DNA of 14,465 nt from Desulfobacula sp. (GTDB lineage Bacteria > Desulfobacterota > Desulfobacteria > Desulfobacterales > Desulfobacteraceae), in the NCBI GenBank assembly GCA_011390085.1, contig JAABTB010000021.1:1-14465 (forward strand), in the 5' to 3' direction. Shown piece by piece: positions 7,606-14,463 of the stretch. A program made the position numbers and the translations under genes. The notes under the pieces are model-generated. The model was not told the DNA's origin. It worked only from the letters and a program-made list of their open reading frames with translations, and ran no database searches. The stretch's first letter is position 1. Each line of letters begins with the position of its first letter.

Positions 7606-10089
7606 CTAAGAGTTCTGAACCGTCTCTGCCAATTCAAGTGTATTTAGTCGCTGCTGGGCAAGTCTTGCCCAGACTGAATCATAAGACGCCACCACCTGTT
7701 CGAATGCTTCTTTGGCCTTTAAAATGATATTGCCCTTCTGATAGGCATCCCCAAGCAGGAAACCCAGGTTCGCCTTTTCCTGATCATTATTGGAAAGATT
7801 TAATGCTTTCTGATACGAATCGGCTGCTTTTACATAATTTTTTAAAGCAATATACGATTGTCCAAGCTGTTTATAGGCCTCGGTCAGCAATTCATAATTC
7901 TCACCCGAGGCCAGGGCTATCTCTTTTACTGCTTCTTCCCGGAGATCTGAAGCTGTTTTCATATCTCCTTTATTTTCATATACGGATGAATGCGAAAGGA
8001 GAATCGTTCCTTTCTCAATATGGTTTTTGGATATTTTATGGGCTTCTTTGAACTTATCCGAAGACATCTGAAACTCTTTTTTCTTTAGATAGATATGCCC
8101 GGCCCGAATTAATGTCTCTATCCGGTTTTCATTTTTTGGAAATTGGCTTGAAAATGCGTTCAGCAGTTTTATGGCATCATCATCTCTTCCGGATTCATCC
8201 ATGGCCACACCCAGCCCGAAAAGCAGTTCCGGAGGACGTGAAGCCCGGTCATACTGTTTATAGGCACTGATGAGATGATTAAAGGATTCATCATATAATT
8301 TTGCCTTTAGATATGAAAGGCCGACGCTTAAAGCGATTTCCCTGCTTCCCATTCTGTCGATTCTGGGATGCTCCAGTTCATACCGGTTCAATACCTGGGT
8401 AAATTCATTTGATTTCAACTGCTTTTGAAACATAGCCTCATAGGCTTTCTGCATCAGCTTTACCGCCTCATACCGGAGCCCCCTCGGATTCGCCAACAAT
8501 AAATTTTCTATTTCGTTGATACATTTGGCGTAATCTCCACTTGCTTGATAGATTTCTGCAAGGCGCATCATGGCGACTCTGGAATATGAACTGTCAGGAA
8601 ATTTCTTTTTTATCATCTCATAAATATCGATTTTTTCCTGGTCAGACTTCATATACCGGGCGAGACCGATGGAACTCGCAATATAGCCTTCAGTGTCCGG
8701 ATATTTTTCCCGGACCAGCTCATATATCTTTACCGCCTTTTCGCCTTTATTGTCCATCCCATAGGTATCGCCGATTTTGCTTAATATAATATCCGGATCT
8801 TTTACGTCGGGATAAAGATTCAATAAACGGGTTAAGATTTCCCTGGCTGTTCCGGTTTGCCCGATTTCGAAATTGGCATTCCCCATAATCAGCAACAATT
8901 CATGGGTCGTATAAACCTTGTCCGGAGTGGATGCCACAACATAATTTAAAACCGACAATGAATCCAGATACTGACGCTTTTCATAAAGCGCCCTGCCGTA
9001 TCCGATGCCTGCATCCGGTATGTAACTGTTCTCAATCGTGTCCTCAAAGACCTGCTTATAATAGATCAGTGCTTTGTCAAGAAACCCTTTTTTTTCATAA
9101 AGATCCGCCAGATGGTAAATGACTTCAGGAAGACCTGAATAGTCAAGATAATCCTGCTTTACAATATTGAAATATCCTTCGGCCGCAGCGTCATTGTTCA
9201 TCAGTTTCTGAATGATGCCGATGGCGGAATAGGCATAGGGAACATATGGGGATTTGGGATAAGATACCAATGCATCCTGATACATCCGTTCCGCTTTTAA
9301 AAGCTGGGCGAAATCATCCTTTTTCGCTGTTTGTAAAAAAGCATAGGCTTTTAGAAAATAAGCTTTTTCAAGGCAGGTGGCGTTCCCCTGGGCAATATAC
9401 TGATCCAGAGAATCAAAGGCATCCTGATACCGTTCCCCTTTCATGAGAAGAAGTGCATCTGCTATCAGATTTGAATCACATCCCGTGCCATCCATAGACC
9501 TTATAAGATCGCTGATGTCCCCCTTATTCACGCTTTGCTCTCTTTTAGGCGGTAAATAGACCGGGGGGACTTCCATTTTATCCGATTGGACGGCCTTCCT
9601 TTCAGGGCTTTTTTTTTCTTCAGGCAAAAGAGGGGCATTGCTCTTTGGAAGGGGAATATCCTCTGTTCTCTTTTTCTCCCCGTTTTTTTCAAGGGTGAGC
9701 ACAAAACTTGAATCTGCTTTATTAAACCCGGACTCCATATATTCATAGGGACGATGACCGGTCAACAGGACGGCAACCACATTGCCCTGCATTTTTTCAA
9801 CAGCCACCTTCTGCACCAAGGAGTTTGCCTGTTCATTGACCTTGAATCCTTTTCCCAGGGTTACATTGGTTAAGGCGATCAAAATTTCTTTTTTCCCGAC
9901 CCGAATCACTTTAACGGAAATATTGCGGTTTAGGAAAATTTTCACCGACAAAGGATCTTTTTGTATGTCGATCTTATGGATCATTGCCGGTGCGGCAGAC
10001 ACCTCATCAGGACATACACAAAATAAAAGGCCTGATATTACCAAGACTTGCAAAATTCTAACTGCTTTTAAACTTGATCTGATCATCAT
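7606..10089 (-). CDS. Exported TPR-superhelix protein with N-terminal beta domain; possible flagellar motor scaffold
   Basis: The protein is 827 residues and I do not recognise it as a named family with certainty. A signal peptide is clear: basic start, hydrophobic core ILQVLVISGLLF, and a VSA|AP cleavage site after residue 32. There is no lipobox, so the mature protein should be periplasmic. Residues ~36-135 look beta-rich and AMIN-like. A charged, Pro-rich linker covers ~136-195. From ~205 to ~820 there are many tandem TPR-like helix pairs, for example AAEGYFNIVKQDY, KALIYYKQVFED and AADSYQKALNL. Two promoters lie upstream, one sigma-54, and flgR and flgB follow. This context points to a flagellar role. 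The architecture resembles PflA of Campylobacter motors. A general TPR envelope protein is the alternative. ATG-ATG at 10089/10086 with a weak AAAG ribosome site marks the start. Confidence 0.85.
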   Translation of the reverse strand: MMIRSSLKAVRILQVLVISGLLFCVCPDEVSAAPAMIHKIDIQKDPLSVKIFLNRNISVKVIRVGKKEILIALTNVTLGKGFKVNEQANSLVQKVAVEKMQGNVVAVLLTGHRPYEYMESGFNKADSSFVLTLEKNGEKKRTEDIPLPKSNAPLLPEEKKSPERKAVQSDKMEVPPVYLPPKREQSVNKGDISDLIRSMDGTGCDSNLIADALLLMKGERYQDAFDSLDQYIAQGNATCLEKAYFLKAYAFLQTAKKDDFAQLLKAERMYQDALVSYPKSPYVPYAYSAIGIIQKLMNNDAAAEGYFNIVKQDYLDYSGLPEVIYHLADLYEKKGFLDKALIYYKQVFEDTIENSYIPDAGIGYGRALYEKRQYLDSLSVLNYVVASTPDKVYTTHELLLIMGNANFEIGQTGTAREILTRLLNLYPDVKDPDIILSKIGDTYGMDNKGEKAVKIYELVREKYPDTEGYIASSIGLARYMKSDQEKIDIYEMIKKKFPDSSYSRVAMMRLAEIYQASGDYAKCINEIENLLLANPRGLRYEAVKLMQKAYEAMFQKQLKSNEFTQVLNRYELEHPRIDRMGSREIALSVGLSYLKAKLYDESFNHLISAYKQYDRASRPPELLFGLGVAMDESGRDDDAIKLLNAFSSQFPKNENRIETLIRAGHIYLKKKEFQMSSDKFKEAHKISKNHIEKGTILLSHSSVYENKGDMKTASDLREEAVKEIALASGENYELLTEAYKQLGQSYIALKNYVKAADSYQKALNLSNNDQEKANLGFLLGDAYQKGNIILKAKEAFEQVVASYDSVWARLAQQRLNTLELAETVQNS
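7654..7672. repeat. 19-bp perfect inverted repeat near the 3' end of the TPR gene
   Basis: The plus strand reads ctgggcaag-t-cttgcccag: two exact 9-base arms around one base. It lies in coding sequence for VWARLAQ, about 50 bases before the TPR gene's stop and ~70-90 bases upstream of flgR. It could be a protein-binding site or a small RNA hairpin within the message. It may also be a chance result of codon choice. Confidence 0.6.
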
Positions 10090-10148
10090 CTTTACTTTGC
10101 ATTATTCTTGCCGGTTGATTTCATATCATTCACAGATACGTCAATACA

Positions 10149-10174
10149 GATATACCAAATATCGATATACCAAT
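10149..10174. repeat. Direct repeat GATATACCAA with 15-bp period at the TPR transcript start
   Basis: The 10-mer gatataccaa occurs at 10149-10158 and again at 10164-10173 on the plus strand. The copies lie just downstream of the start predicted for the sigma-54 promoter (~10178). The position suits a repressor or leader element, but AT-rich composition could produce it by chance. Confidence 0.5.
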
Positions 10175-10188
10175 ATAAATATTCTAAA

Positions 10189-10204
10189 AGCAAATAATAT
10201 GCCA
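10189..10204 (-). promoter_or_regulatory. Sigma-54 (-24/-12) promoter for the TPR-flgR genes
   Basis: The minus strand reads TGGCAT-ATTAT-TTGCT. This matches the TGGCAC-N5-TTGCW consensus at all but the last base of the -24 box, with correct 12-base spacing of GG and GC. The predicted start is near 10178, leaving a leader of about 89 bases to the ATG at 10089. It lies in the gap directly after the FleQ-like activator gene. Confidence 0.82.
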
Positions 10205-10222
10205 TATCAGGATGTTGTTTGT

Positions 10223-10231
10223 ATTATAGCA
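10223..10231 (-). promoter_or_regulatory. Extended -10 sigma-70 promoter upstream of the TPR gene
   Basis: The minus strand reads TGC-TATAAT, a perfect -10 hexamer with the TGn extension. A weak -35 (TTTAAT) stands 17 bases further upstream. The predicted start is near 10216, so its transcript would run across the sigma-54 site at 10189-10204. It may provide basal expression independent of the flagellar activators. Confidence 0.55.
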
Positions 10232-10323
10232 GATCAAACCATGGGATTAAAGCTGAAAATCTCAATTGCTGATTTTGTTTCACACTTTGATGGGAGATTC
10301 AGGTCAATTTTGGAGGATAAAAA

Positions 10324-10339
10324 TGTCAAAAAAATGACA
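10324..10339. promoter_or_regulatory. Putative FleQ-type operator (GTCA-N6-TGAC palindrome)
   Basis: The plus strand reads tgtca-aaaaaa-tgaca, a perfect inverted repeat. The inner 14 bases fit the layout of the FleQ box of Pseudomonas (GTCa-N-TAAAt-TGAC), including both four-base half sites and an A-rich centre. It is centred about 153 bases upstream of the predicted sigma-54 start, a usual distance for an enhancer site. It begins 8 bases past the stop of the FleQ-like gene. A run of T follows on the minus strand, so it could also form a weak terminator hairpin (5-bp stem). Confidence 0.5.
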
Positions 10340-10346
10340 AAAAATT

Positions 10347-11405
10347 TTAAAAGATCGGTCCGTCGCTTTCCGGTAGAATATTCATTTTCTTTATTTTTTC
10401 CACCAGTGTGGTCCGATTTATCTTCAGGATTTCGGCTGCCTTTGCCTTTACCCAGCCTGTCTGGTTCAAAGCATAGAGAATCAATGACCTTTGATACAAA
10501 TCCACAGCATCATTGAATCCGACTTCATTATTAAAAACAGCGGCTACGGAAGGAGGCGTGTCCTGAAAAGAAGGTTCGGCCATATAATTCGGTAGATCAT
10601 GAAGCTCAATCGTATCGTTTTCGACAAGGACCGATATCCTTTCAATGAGATTTTCAAGTTCCCTTATATTCCCGGGCCAGTCATGACGCAGCATGGCCTG
10701 GCGGGCTCCGTCAGAAAAAATTTTCGCTTTATATCCTGCCACCCGTTGAACCAGGATGTTCTGAAAATGATCAACCAGGGGGAAAATATCTTCTTTTCGT
10801 TCACGCAGGGGAAGGATGTGAATAGGGATAACATTCAGACGGTAATACAGGTCCTCCCTGAACAAGCCTTGCGTCATGGCTGCCTGAAGATCCTTATTCG
10901 TAGCGGAGATGACCCTGATATCCACTTCAATGGTATTTGTCCCGCCGACCCGTTCAAATCTTCTTTCCTGGATGGCCCTTAATAATTTAACCTGAAGGTC
11001 AGGGCTCATATCCCCGATCTCATCTAAAAAAATGGTCCCCTGGTCCGCAATTTCAAACCGGCCGATCCTTGATCTCAGCGCACCGGTAAAAGCGCCTTTT
11101 TCATGGCCGAACAATTCGCTCTCGAGCAATTCACCGGGAATAGCGCCGCAATTGATCACCACCAGGGGCCCCTTGCACCTGGAACTATTCCTGTGTATGG
11201 CAGATGCGATCAATTCCTTGCCGGTTCCGCTTTCCCCCGTGATAAGCACTGAAGAATTGGATTTTGATACTTTTCGGGTCGTTTCCAGAACTTTCAATAA
11301 TCCGTTGCTGACACCGGCTATTCCAAAACGATCAAATTCGGAAATATCCCGGACTTCCCGGATTCCGGATTCAAATTTTGAATCAGATGTCGGGGCAACT
11401 ATCAT
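10347..11405 (-). CDS. FleQ-like sigma-54 activator without a receiver domain
   Basis: This is a cytoplasmic enhancer-binding protein of 352 residues. A short N-terminal stretch of ~27 residues leads straight into the AAA+ domain: Walker A GESGTGKE 57-64, sigma-54 loop GAFTGA 104-109, Walker B TIFLDEI near 124-130, FREDLYYRL 182-190, and GNIREL 245-250. The Fis-type helix-turn-helix (~316-338) ends in NRTTLVEKIKK, close to the RRTTLVEK of FleQ/FlrA. Full FleQ has an extra N-terminal REC-like domain, which is absent here. The ATG overlaps the cheY stop as ATGA, so the two are translationally coupled. The following gap carries a FleQ-type box and a sigma-54 promoter, its likely targets. It may be the master regulator of this cluster. 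A Geobacter FgrM-like role is possible. I give no symbol because the ortholog is not certain. Confidence 0.9.
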   Translation of the reverse strand: MIVAPTSDSKFESGIREVRDISEFDRFGIAGVSNGLLKVLETTRKVSKSNSSVLITGESGTGKELIASAIHRNSSRCKGPLVVINCGAIPGELLESELFGHEKGAFTGALRSRIGRFEIADQGTIFLDEIGDMSPDLQVKLLRAIQERRFERVGGTNTIEVDIRVISATNKDLQAAMTQGLFREDLYYRLNVIPIHILPLRERKEDIFPLVDHFQNILVQRVAGYKAKIFSDGARQAMLRHDWPGNIRELENLIERISVLVENDTIELHDLPNYMAEPSFQDTPPSVAAVFNNEVGFNDAVDLYQRSLILYALNQTGWVKAKAAEILKINRTTLVEKIKKMNILPESDGPIF

Positions 11406-11782
11406 TTTAAAATCTTTTCCAGTTTGTCGGAAATCGCTTCGGCCGTAAAGGGTTTAACCACATAGTTGGATACCCCTGCCTGAACAGCCTCTATTACATT
11501 TTGTTTCTGAGCTTCAGCAGTGACCATTAAAAAAGGAGTCCTTTTGTACTGATCGCTGGCCCGGACTTTTTTTAAGAGTTCAAGGCCGGTCATCTTCGGC
11601 ATATTCCAGTCCGAAATGATCAAGTCAATGGTCTGGCCCTGCAGTATTTCCCATGCAGAGGTTCCATCATCGGCTTCCACAAGATTCTTAAACCCTATTT
11701 GTTTTAGAATATTCTTAAGAATCCGGCGCATGGTAGCAAAATCGTCAACAATCAAAACCTTGATGGATGTGTCCATTGCCAC
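11402..11782 (-). CDS. cheY: Chemotaxis response regulator CheY
   Basis: CheY is a single-domain receiver that, when phosphorylated, binds the flagellar switch. With the GTG at 11782 it has 126 residues. All the key residues are present: D13 and D14, phosphoacceptor D58 in SDWNMP, T88, and K110 in VVKPF. AGGAGG at 11788-11793 is 5 bases from the GTG and 11 from an in-frame ATG at 11776. I prefer the GTG because MAxD followed by the first strand is common in relatives. The alternative would remove two residues. It follows cheX by 33 bases and overlaps the FleQ-like gene by 4. Confidence 0.93.
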   Translation of the reverse strand: MAMDTSIKVLIVDDFATMRRILKNILKQIGFKNLVEADDGTSAWEILQGQTIDLIISDWNMPKMTGLELLKKVRASDQYKRTPFLMVTAEAQKQNVIEAVQAGVSNYVVKPFTAEAISDKLEKILK

Positions 11783-11815
11783 GTTTTCCTCCTTATATAG
11801 ATTACAACATCCTTT

Positions 11816-12277
11816 CTATCGTTCAAAACACACCTCGATTGTAAAATCGCCGTTTCCCGTACTAAAGGGAATGGCAATTTGGGGCCCGTCCGTATGATGC
11901 GTAATGCTATGATTCCGTCCGGTTACGACGGAAGGGATGGCCGCTTTGAATACTTTCCCGGCCTCTTCAAGCTCCCTCCTGGCCTGGCCTGAAATCATAT
12001 TGGTCAACTCCCCGACCGCATCTGCTATTTCATGATTCAGTTCCGTCATGGTTTCACCAAACATGTTGGATACCACATTCAGGATACATTTTTCTTCAAA
12101 CGTCACGGAAATCGTCCCATTGGCAACCCCGGTCAGCCCCAGGATACCGGTAACGTCTCCGACGGCAACATTATTTTTTTTCAAATAGGGTTTGCCGGCA
12201 CTCACCGTTACAAAGGCCATGGTTTCCAAAACATGAATGGTTGCATTGATAAAAGGATTGATCAGTGTTACGTTCAT
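11816..12277 (-). CDS. cheX: CheX-type CheY-P phosphatase
   Basis: This is a cytoplasmic protein of 153 residues that dephosphorylates CheY-P, giving signal termination in bacteria that lack CheZ. The catalytic ExxN motif is GELTNMISG, with E90 and N93. The conserved G-rich strands before it and the C-terminal beta segment match the CheC/CheX fold. Only one ExxN motif is seen, as in CheX rather than CheC. AAAGGA stands 9 bases before the ATG at 12277. An in-frame TTG directly upstream at 12280 is less likely. It lies next to cheY, its expected substrate. Confidence 0.87.
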   Translation of the reverse strand: MNVTLINPFINATIHVLETMAFVTVSAGKPYLKKNNVAVGDVTGILGLTGVANGTISVTFEEKCILNVVSNMFGETMTELNHEIADAVGELTNMISGQARRELEEAGKVFKAAIPSVVTGRNHSITHHTDGPQIAIPFSTGNGDFTIEVCFER

Positions 12278-12311
12278 CAATATACATCCTTTGCCGGCAT
12301 CATATCAATAC

Positions 12312-12665
12312 TCAGATCGAACCATCGCTGCTGTTATAATAAACAATATTTTTCAAGTGGGAATAGGTATCCACATCCATGGAATCAAAGATAATCCCCA
12401 TACCGTTATCCGTCCTGCGGACAACCGTCCCCTTCATCTGCAATTCGATTTTGTCTATTCCACCGGTGAGAAAGACATTCACCAGGCATTTTGTGCCGGG
12501 AACGAATTTTTCTTCTGCGCCGACAAAAATTCCCTTCGGGCTCAAGTCCTTTGAACTGCCTGCCAGTCTGACCTCTTTTCCATCTGCTTGAATCAATATC
12601 TCAATTGCAGTCGAAAACCCGACTCTGGAATGTCTGCGTTTTTCATTATCACTGGAAACGGCCAT
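12312..12665 (-). CDS. PilZ-domain protein (likely c-di-GMP receptor)
   Basis: The protein is 117 residues and consists of one PilZ domain. Both c-di-GMP-binding motifs are present: RxxxR as R10-R14 (RRHSR) and DxSxxG as D40-S42-G45. The remaining strands, including the VVRRTDNGMGIIF block, fit the PilZ barrel. There is no YcgR N-terminal domain, so it is not a full flagellar brake protein but may act through a partner. GGAG lies 11 bases before the ATG. It sits between an HD-GYP gene and cheX, which suggests it links c-di-GMP to motility or chemotaxis. Confidence 0.9.
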   Translation of the reverse strand: MAVSSDNEKRRHSRVGFSTAIEILIQADGKEVRLAGSSKDLSPKGIFVGAEEKFVPGTKCLVNVFLTGGIDKIELQMKGTVVRRTDNGMGIIFDSMDVDTYSHLKNIVYYNSSDGSI

Positions 12666-12713
12666 TGTAGATTACTCCATGCTTTTTGAAATTGTGCATT
12701 TCATTTTATTCAT

Positions 12714-12742
12714 CAGATAACACATTTAAATCCAGGTCTCAA
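12714..12742 (-). promoter_or_regulatory. Weak candidate sigma-70 promoter upstream of the PilZ gene
   Basis: The minus strand has TTGAGA, 17 bases, then TATCTG with a TG pair before the -10 box. The -35 is good (5/6) and the -10 poor (3/6). It lies in the 81-base gap after the HD-GYP gene, the only sizeable gap between the first and second genes of the signalling block. Confidence 0.28.
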
Positions 12743-12746
12743 GCCA

Positions 12747-14282
12747 TTAAAAATCATCCACCAGTTCCTGATCCGCAACCTCCAAAAATGCTTTCACTAT
12801 TTCAGGATCAAATTGTGTCCCTGAATTCGATTTTATGATCTCAATCACCTGACTTCGATCCATTTTCTTTCTGTATGCCCTCTCCGATACCATGGCATCA
12901 AACGAATCTGCAACACAGAGAATTCGTGCAAGTTTAGGAATTTCATCCCCTTTTATTCCGTCAGGGTATCCTTTGCCGTCAAAGCGTTCATGATGATGCC
13001 GGATAATCTCCATTTCCCGGTCCCATAGGCCCAGCTTGCTGATGATATCCGCACCGATGACCGGATGCTCCTTGATCTTCTCGTATTCTTCTTCCGTCAA
13101 ACGGCCGGGCTTTAAAAGGATATCATCCCGTATGCCTATTTTTCCGATGTCATGAAGGCTTCCGGCAAAATTAATAATATCCAGTTCTTCCTCTGTGCAC
13201 CTCATCTCTTCTGCAATCATATGGGCATATTTTGCAACTCTTGTCGAATGCTTTCTGGTATAAAGATCTCTCACCTCAAGGGCGGTTACAAATGCATAAA
13301 GGGTTGAAAAAAGATTGTCATAAATATTTTCATACAGGGCAATATTTTCAATGGCGGAAGCTGCCTTCTGGGTAATAAAGCTCATATAATAGACATCCTT
13401 TTCATTAAACTGCTTTTTTTCGCTGAATGAAAAGGCACTGGCAACACCGAAAATTTTATCCCGGATTTTCAGCGGCACAATCATCAATGAAGTGATGACA
13501 TCATCAAGCCGTTTATTTTTCCCGGAGCCTGAAATCAGACAGGGGTTATGGTCCGTACTTAACACATCAAGGATAAAATCATTGGCTGCTTTGGACAGTT
13601 CCCGTCCAAAAAGGGAACGAACGGCTTCATTCTCAATGCCGCAGTCGGAACTGGCCATTTGCACCAGGGATTTGTCCTGATCCGAGTAGATATGAAAAAA
13701 AACTTTTTCAGCATTTAATTCTTCGACACCCAGATCTACTACCTTGCTGAATATGCCGTAACTTGAATCCGTGGATGAAAAATCCTCCATCACCCGGTTA
13801 AGGGTATTGACTTCGTCAACCCTTTCCAAAAGCTCCTGGTTCAAGAGTTTTAACCGCTCCTGGCGACCCACTTCCTCTTTTAAAATCAGATTTTCGACAA
13901 AAAGTTCGCGCTCCCGCAATATCCTCTTGAGGGTTAGCTCCATCTGCTCAAGACTGACAGGCTTTATCAGATAATCCACCACCCCGTTTTTTAATGTTTG
14001 TATGGAATTTTCCAAAGAGGGATACCCGGTCATGACCACTACAGGAAGCGTGTTTTCAATTTCCCTTATTTTTTCAGCGAGTTCAAGGCCATCCATCTGA
14101 GGCATATTGATATCCGTAAACACACAGCCGATGTTTATCCGCTTTAAAATCTTGAGTGCCTCAACTCCGTTGCAGGCAGTGTAAACCTCATACCCCTTTC
14201 TTTGAAAATATCCTTCTGTTACATCCAGAATCCCTTCTTCGTCGTCTACAACCAGAATTTTGATCGGGTTAGGTGTCATCAT
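12747..14282 (-). CDS. Response regulator with GAF-like and HD-GYP domains (c-di-GMP phosphodiesterase)
   Basis: With the ATG at 14282 the protein has 511 residues. The receiver is ~7-120, with D13 and D14, phosphoacceptor D57, T85 and K107. A coiled coil follows at ~120-165. A GAF-like sensor region spans ~170-315. The HD-GYP domain is ~325-500: HD at 377-378 (SLHDIGKIG), EHP near 405-407, and HHxxxDGxGYP ending at 440. All its metal-binding residues appear intact, so hydrolysis of c-di-GMP is expected. A TTG at 14288 has better spacing to AAAGG (6 bases) and would add two residues. The ATG is my choice but this is uncertain. It lacks a membrane segment. The next gene encodes a PilZ receptor, so the pair may control local c-di-GMP for motility. 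Confidence 0.93.
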   Translation of the reverse strand: MMTPNPIKILVVDDEEGILDVTEGYFQRKGYEVYTACNGVEALKILKRINIGCVFTDINMPQMDGLELAEKIREIENTLPVVVMTGYPSLENSIQTLKNGVVDYLIKPVSLEQMELTLKRILRERELFVENLILKEEVGRQERLKLLNQELLERVDEVNTLNRVMEDFSSTDSSYGIFSKVVDLGVEELNAEKVFFHIYSDQDKSLVQMASSDCGIENEAVRSLFGRELSKAANDFILDVLSTDHNPCLISGSGKNKRLDDVITSLMIVPLKIRDKIFGVASAFSFSEKKQFNEKDVYYMSFITQKAASAIENIALYENIYDNLFSTLYAFVTALEVRDLYTRKHSTRVAKYAHMIAEEMRCTEEELDIINFAGSLHDIGKIGIRDDILLKPGRLTEEEYEKIKEHPVIGADIISKLGLWDREMEIIRHHHERFDGKGYPDGIKGDEIPKLARILCVADSFDAMVSERAYRKKMDRSQVIEIIKSNSGTQFDPEIVKAFLEVADQELVDDF

Positions 14283-14325
14283 TGCCAATTCTTGCCTTTG
14301 CTGAATGATAAAAAAATGTTTTGTA

Positions 14326-14354
14326 AATGTATCTCAAACCTCCTATTTTATCAA
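14326..14354 (-). promoter_or_regulatory. Weak candidate sigma-70 promoter for the HD-GYP gene
   Basis: The minus strand has TTGATA, 17 bases, then TACATT. The predicted start is near 14319, about 37 bases before the ATG at 14282. The -35 matches 5/6 and the -10 matches 4/6. The region is AT-rich, so a chance match is possible. Confidence 0.3.
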
Positions 14355-14434
14355 CAAAAATCATCCCCCTTGCCAAATTCTTGACGCCAAACGAATATAG
14401 TTCGAAAATATATTGAATTATCGAAATAATATTC

Positions 14435-14463
14435 TTGACAAATTAAATTTTAAAGAATAATTT
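14435..14463 (+). promoter_or_regulatory. Divergent sigma-70-like promoter reading out of the window
   Basis: The plus strand has a perfect TTGACA at 14435-14440, a 17-base spacer, and TAATTT at 14458-14463. It points away from the flagellar genes. It suggests a divergently transcribed gene beyond the right edge, which cannot be checked here. The rest of 14289-14465 is AT-rich and shows no gene. Confidence 0.4.

Noticed and set aside
9782..10516. Plus-strand open frame of 244 residues crossing the regulatory gap
   Set aside because: It runs antisense to the start of the TPR gene and the end of the FleQ-like gene, has no convincing ribosome site or domain, and covers promoter elements of the minus strand.
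14270..14335. TTG-initiated small frame after an AGGAGG in the HD-GYP leader
   Set aside because: Spacing to the TTG is only about 1 base and the frame is about 22 codons without recognisable content. The AGGAGG is probably incidental.
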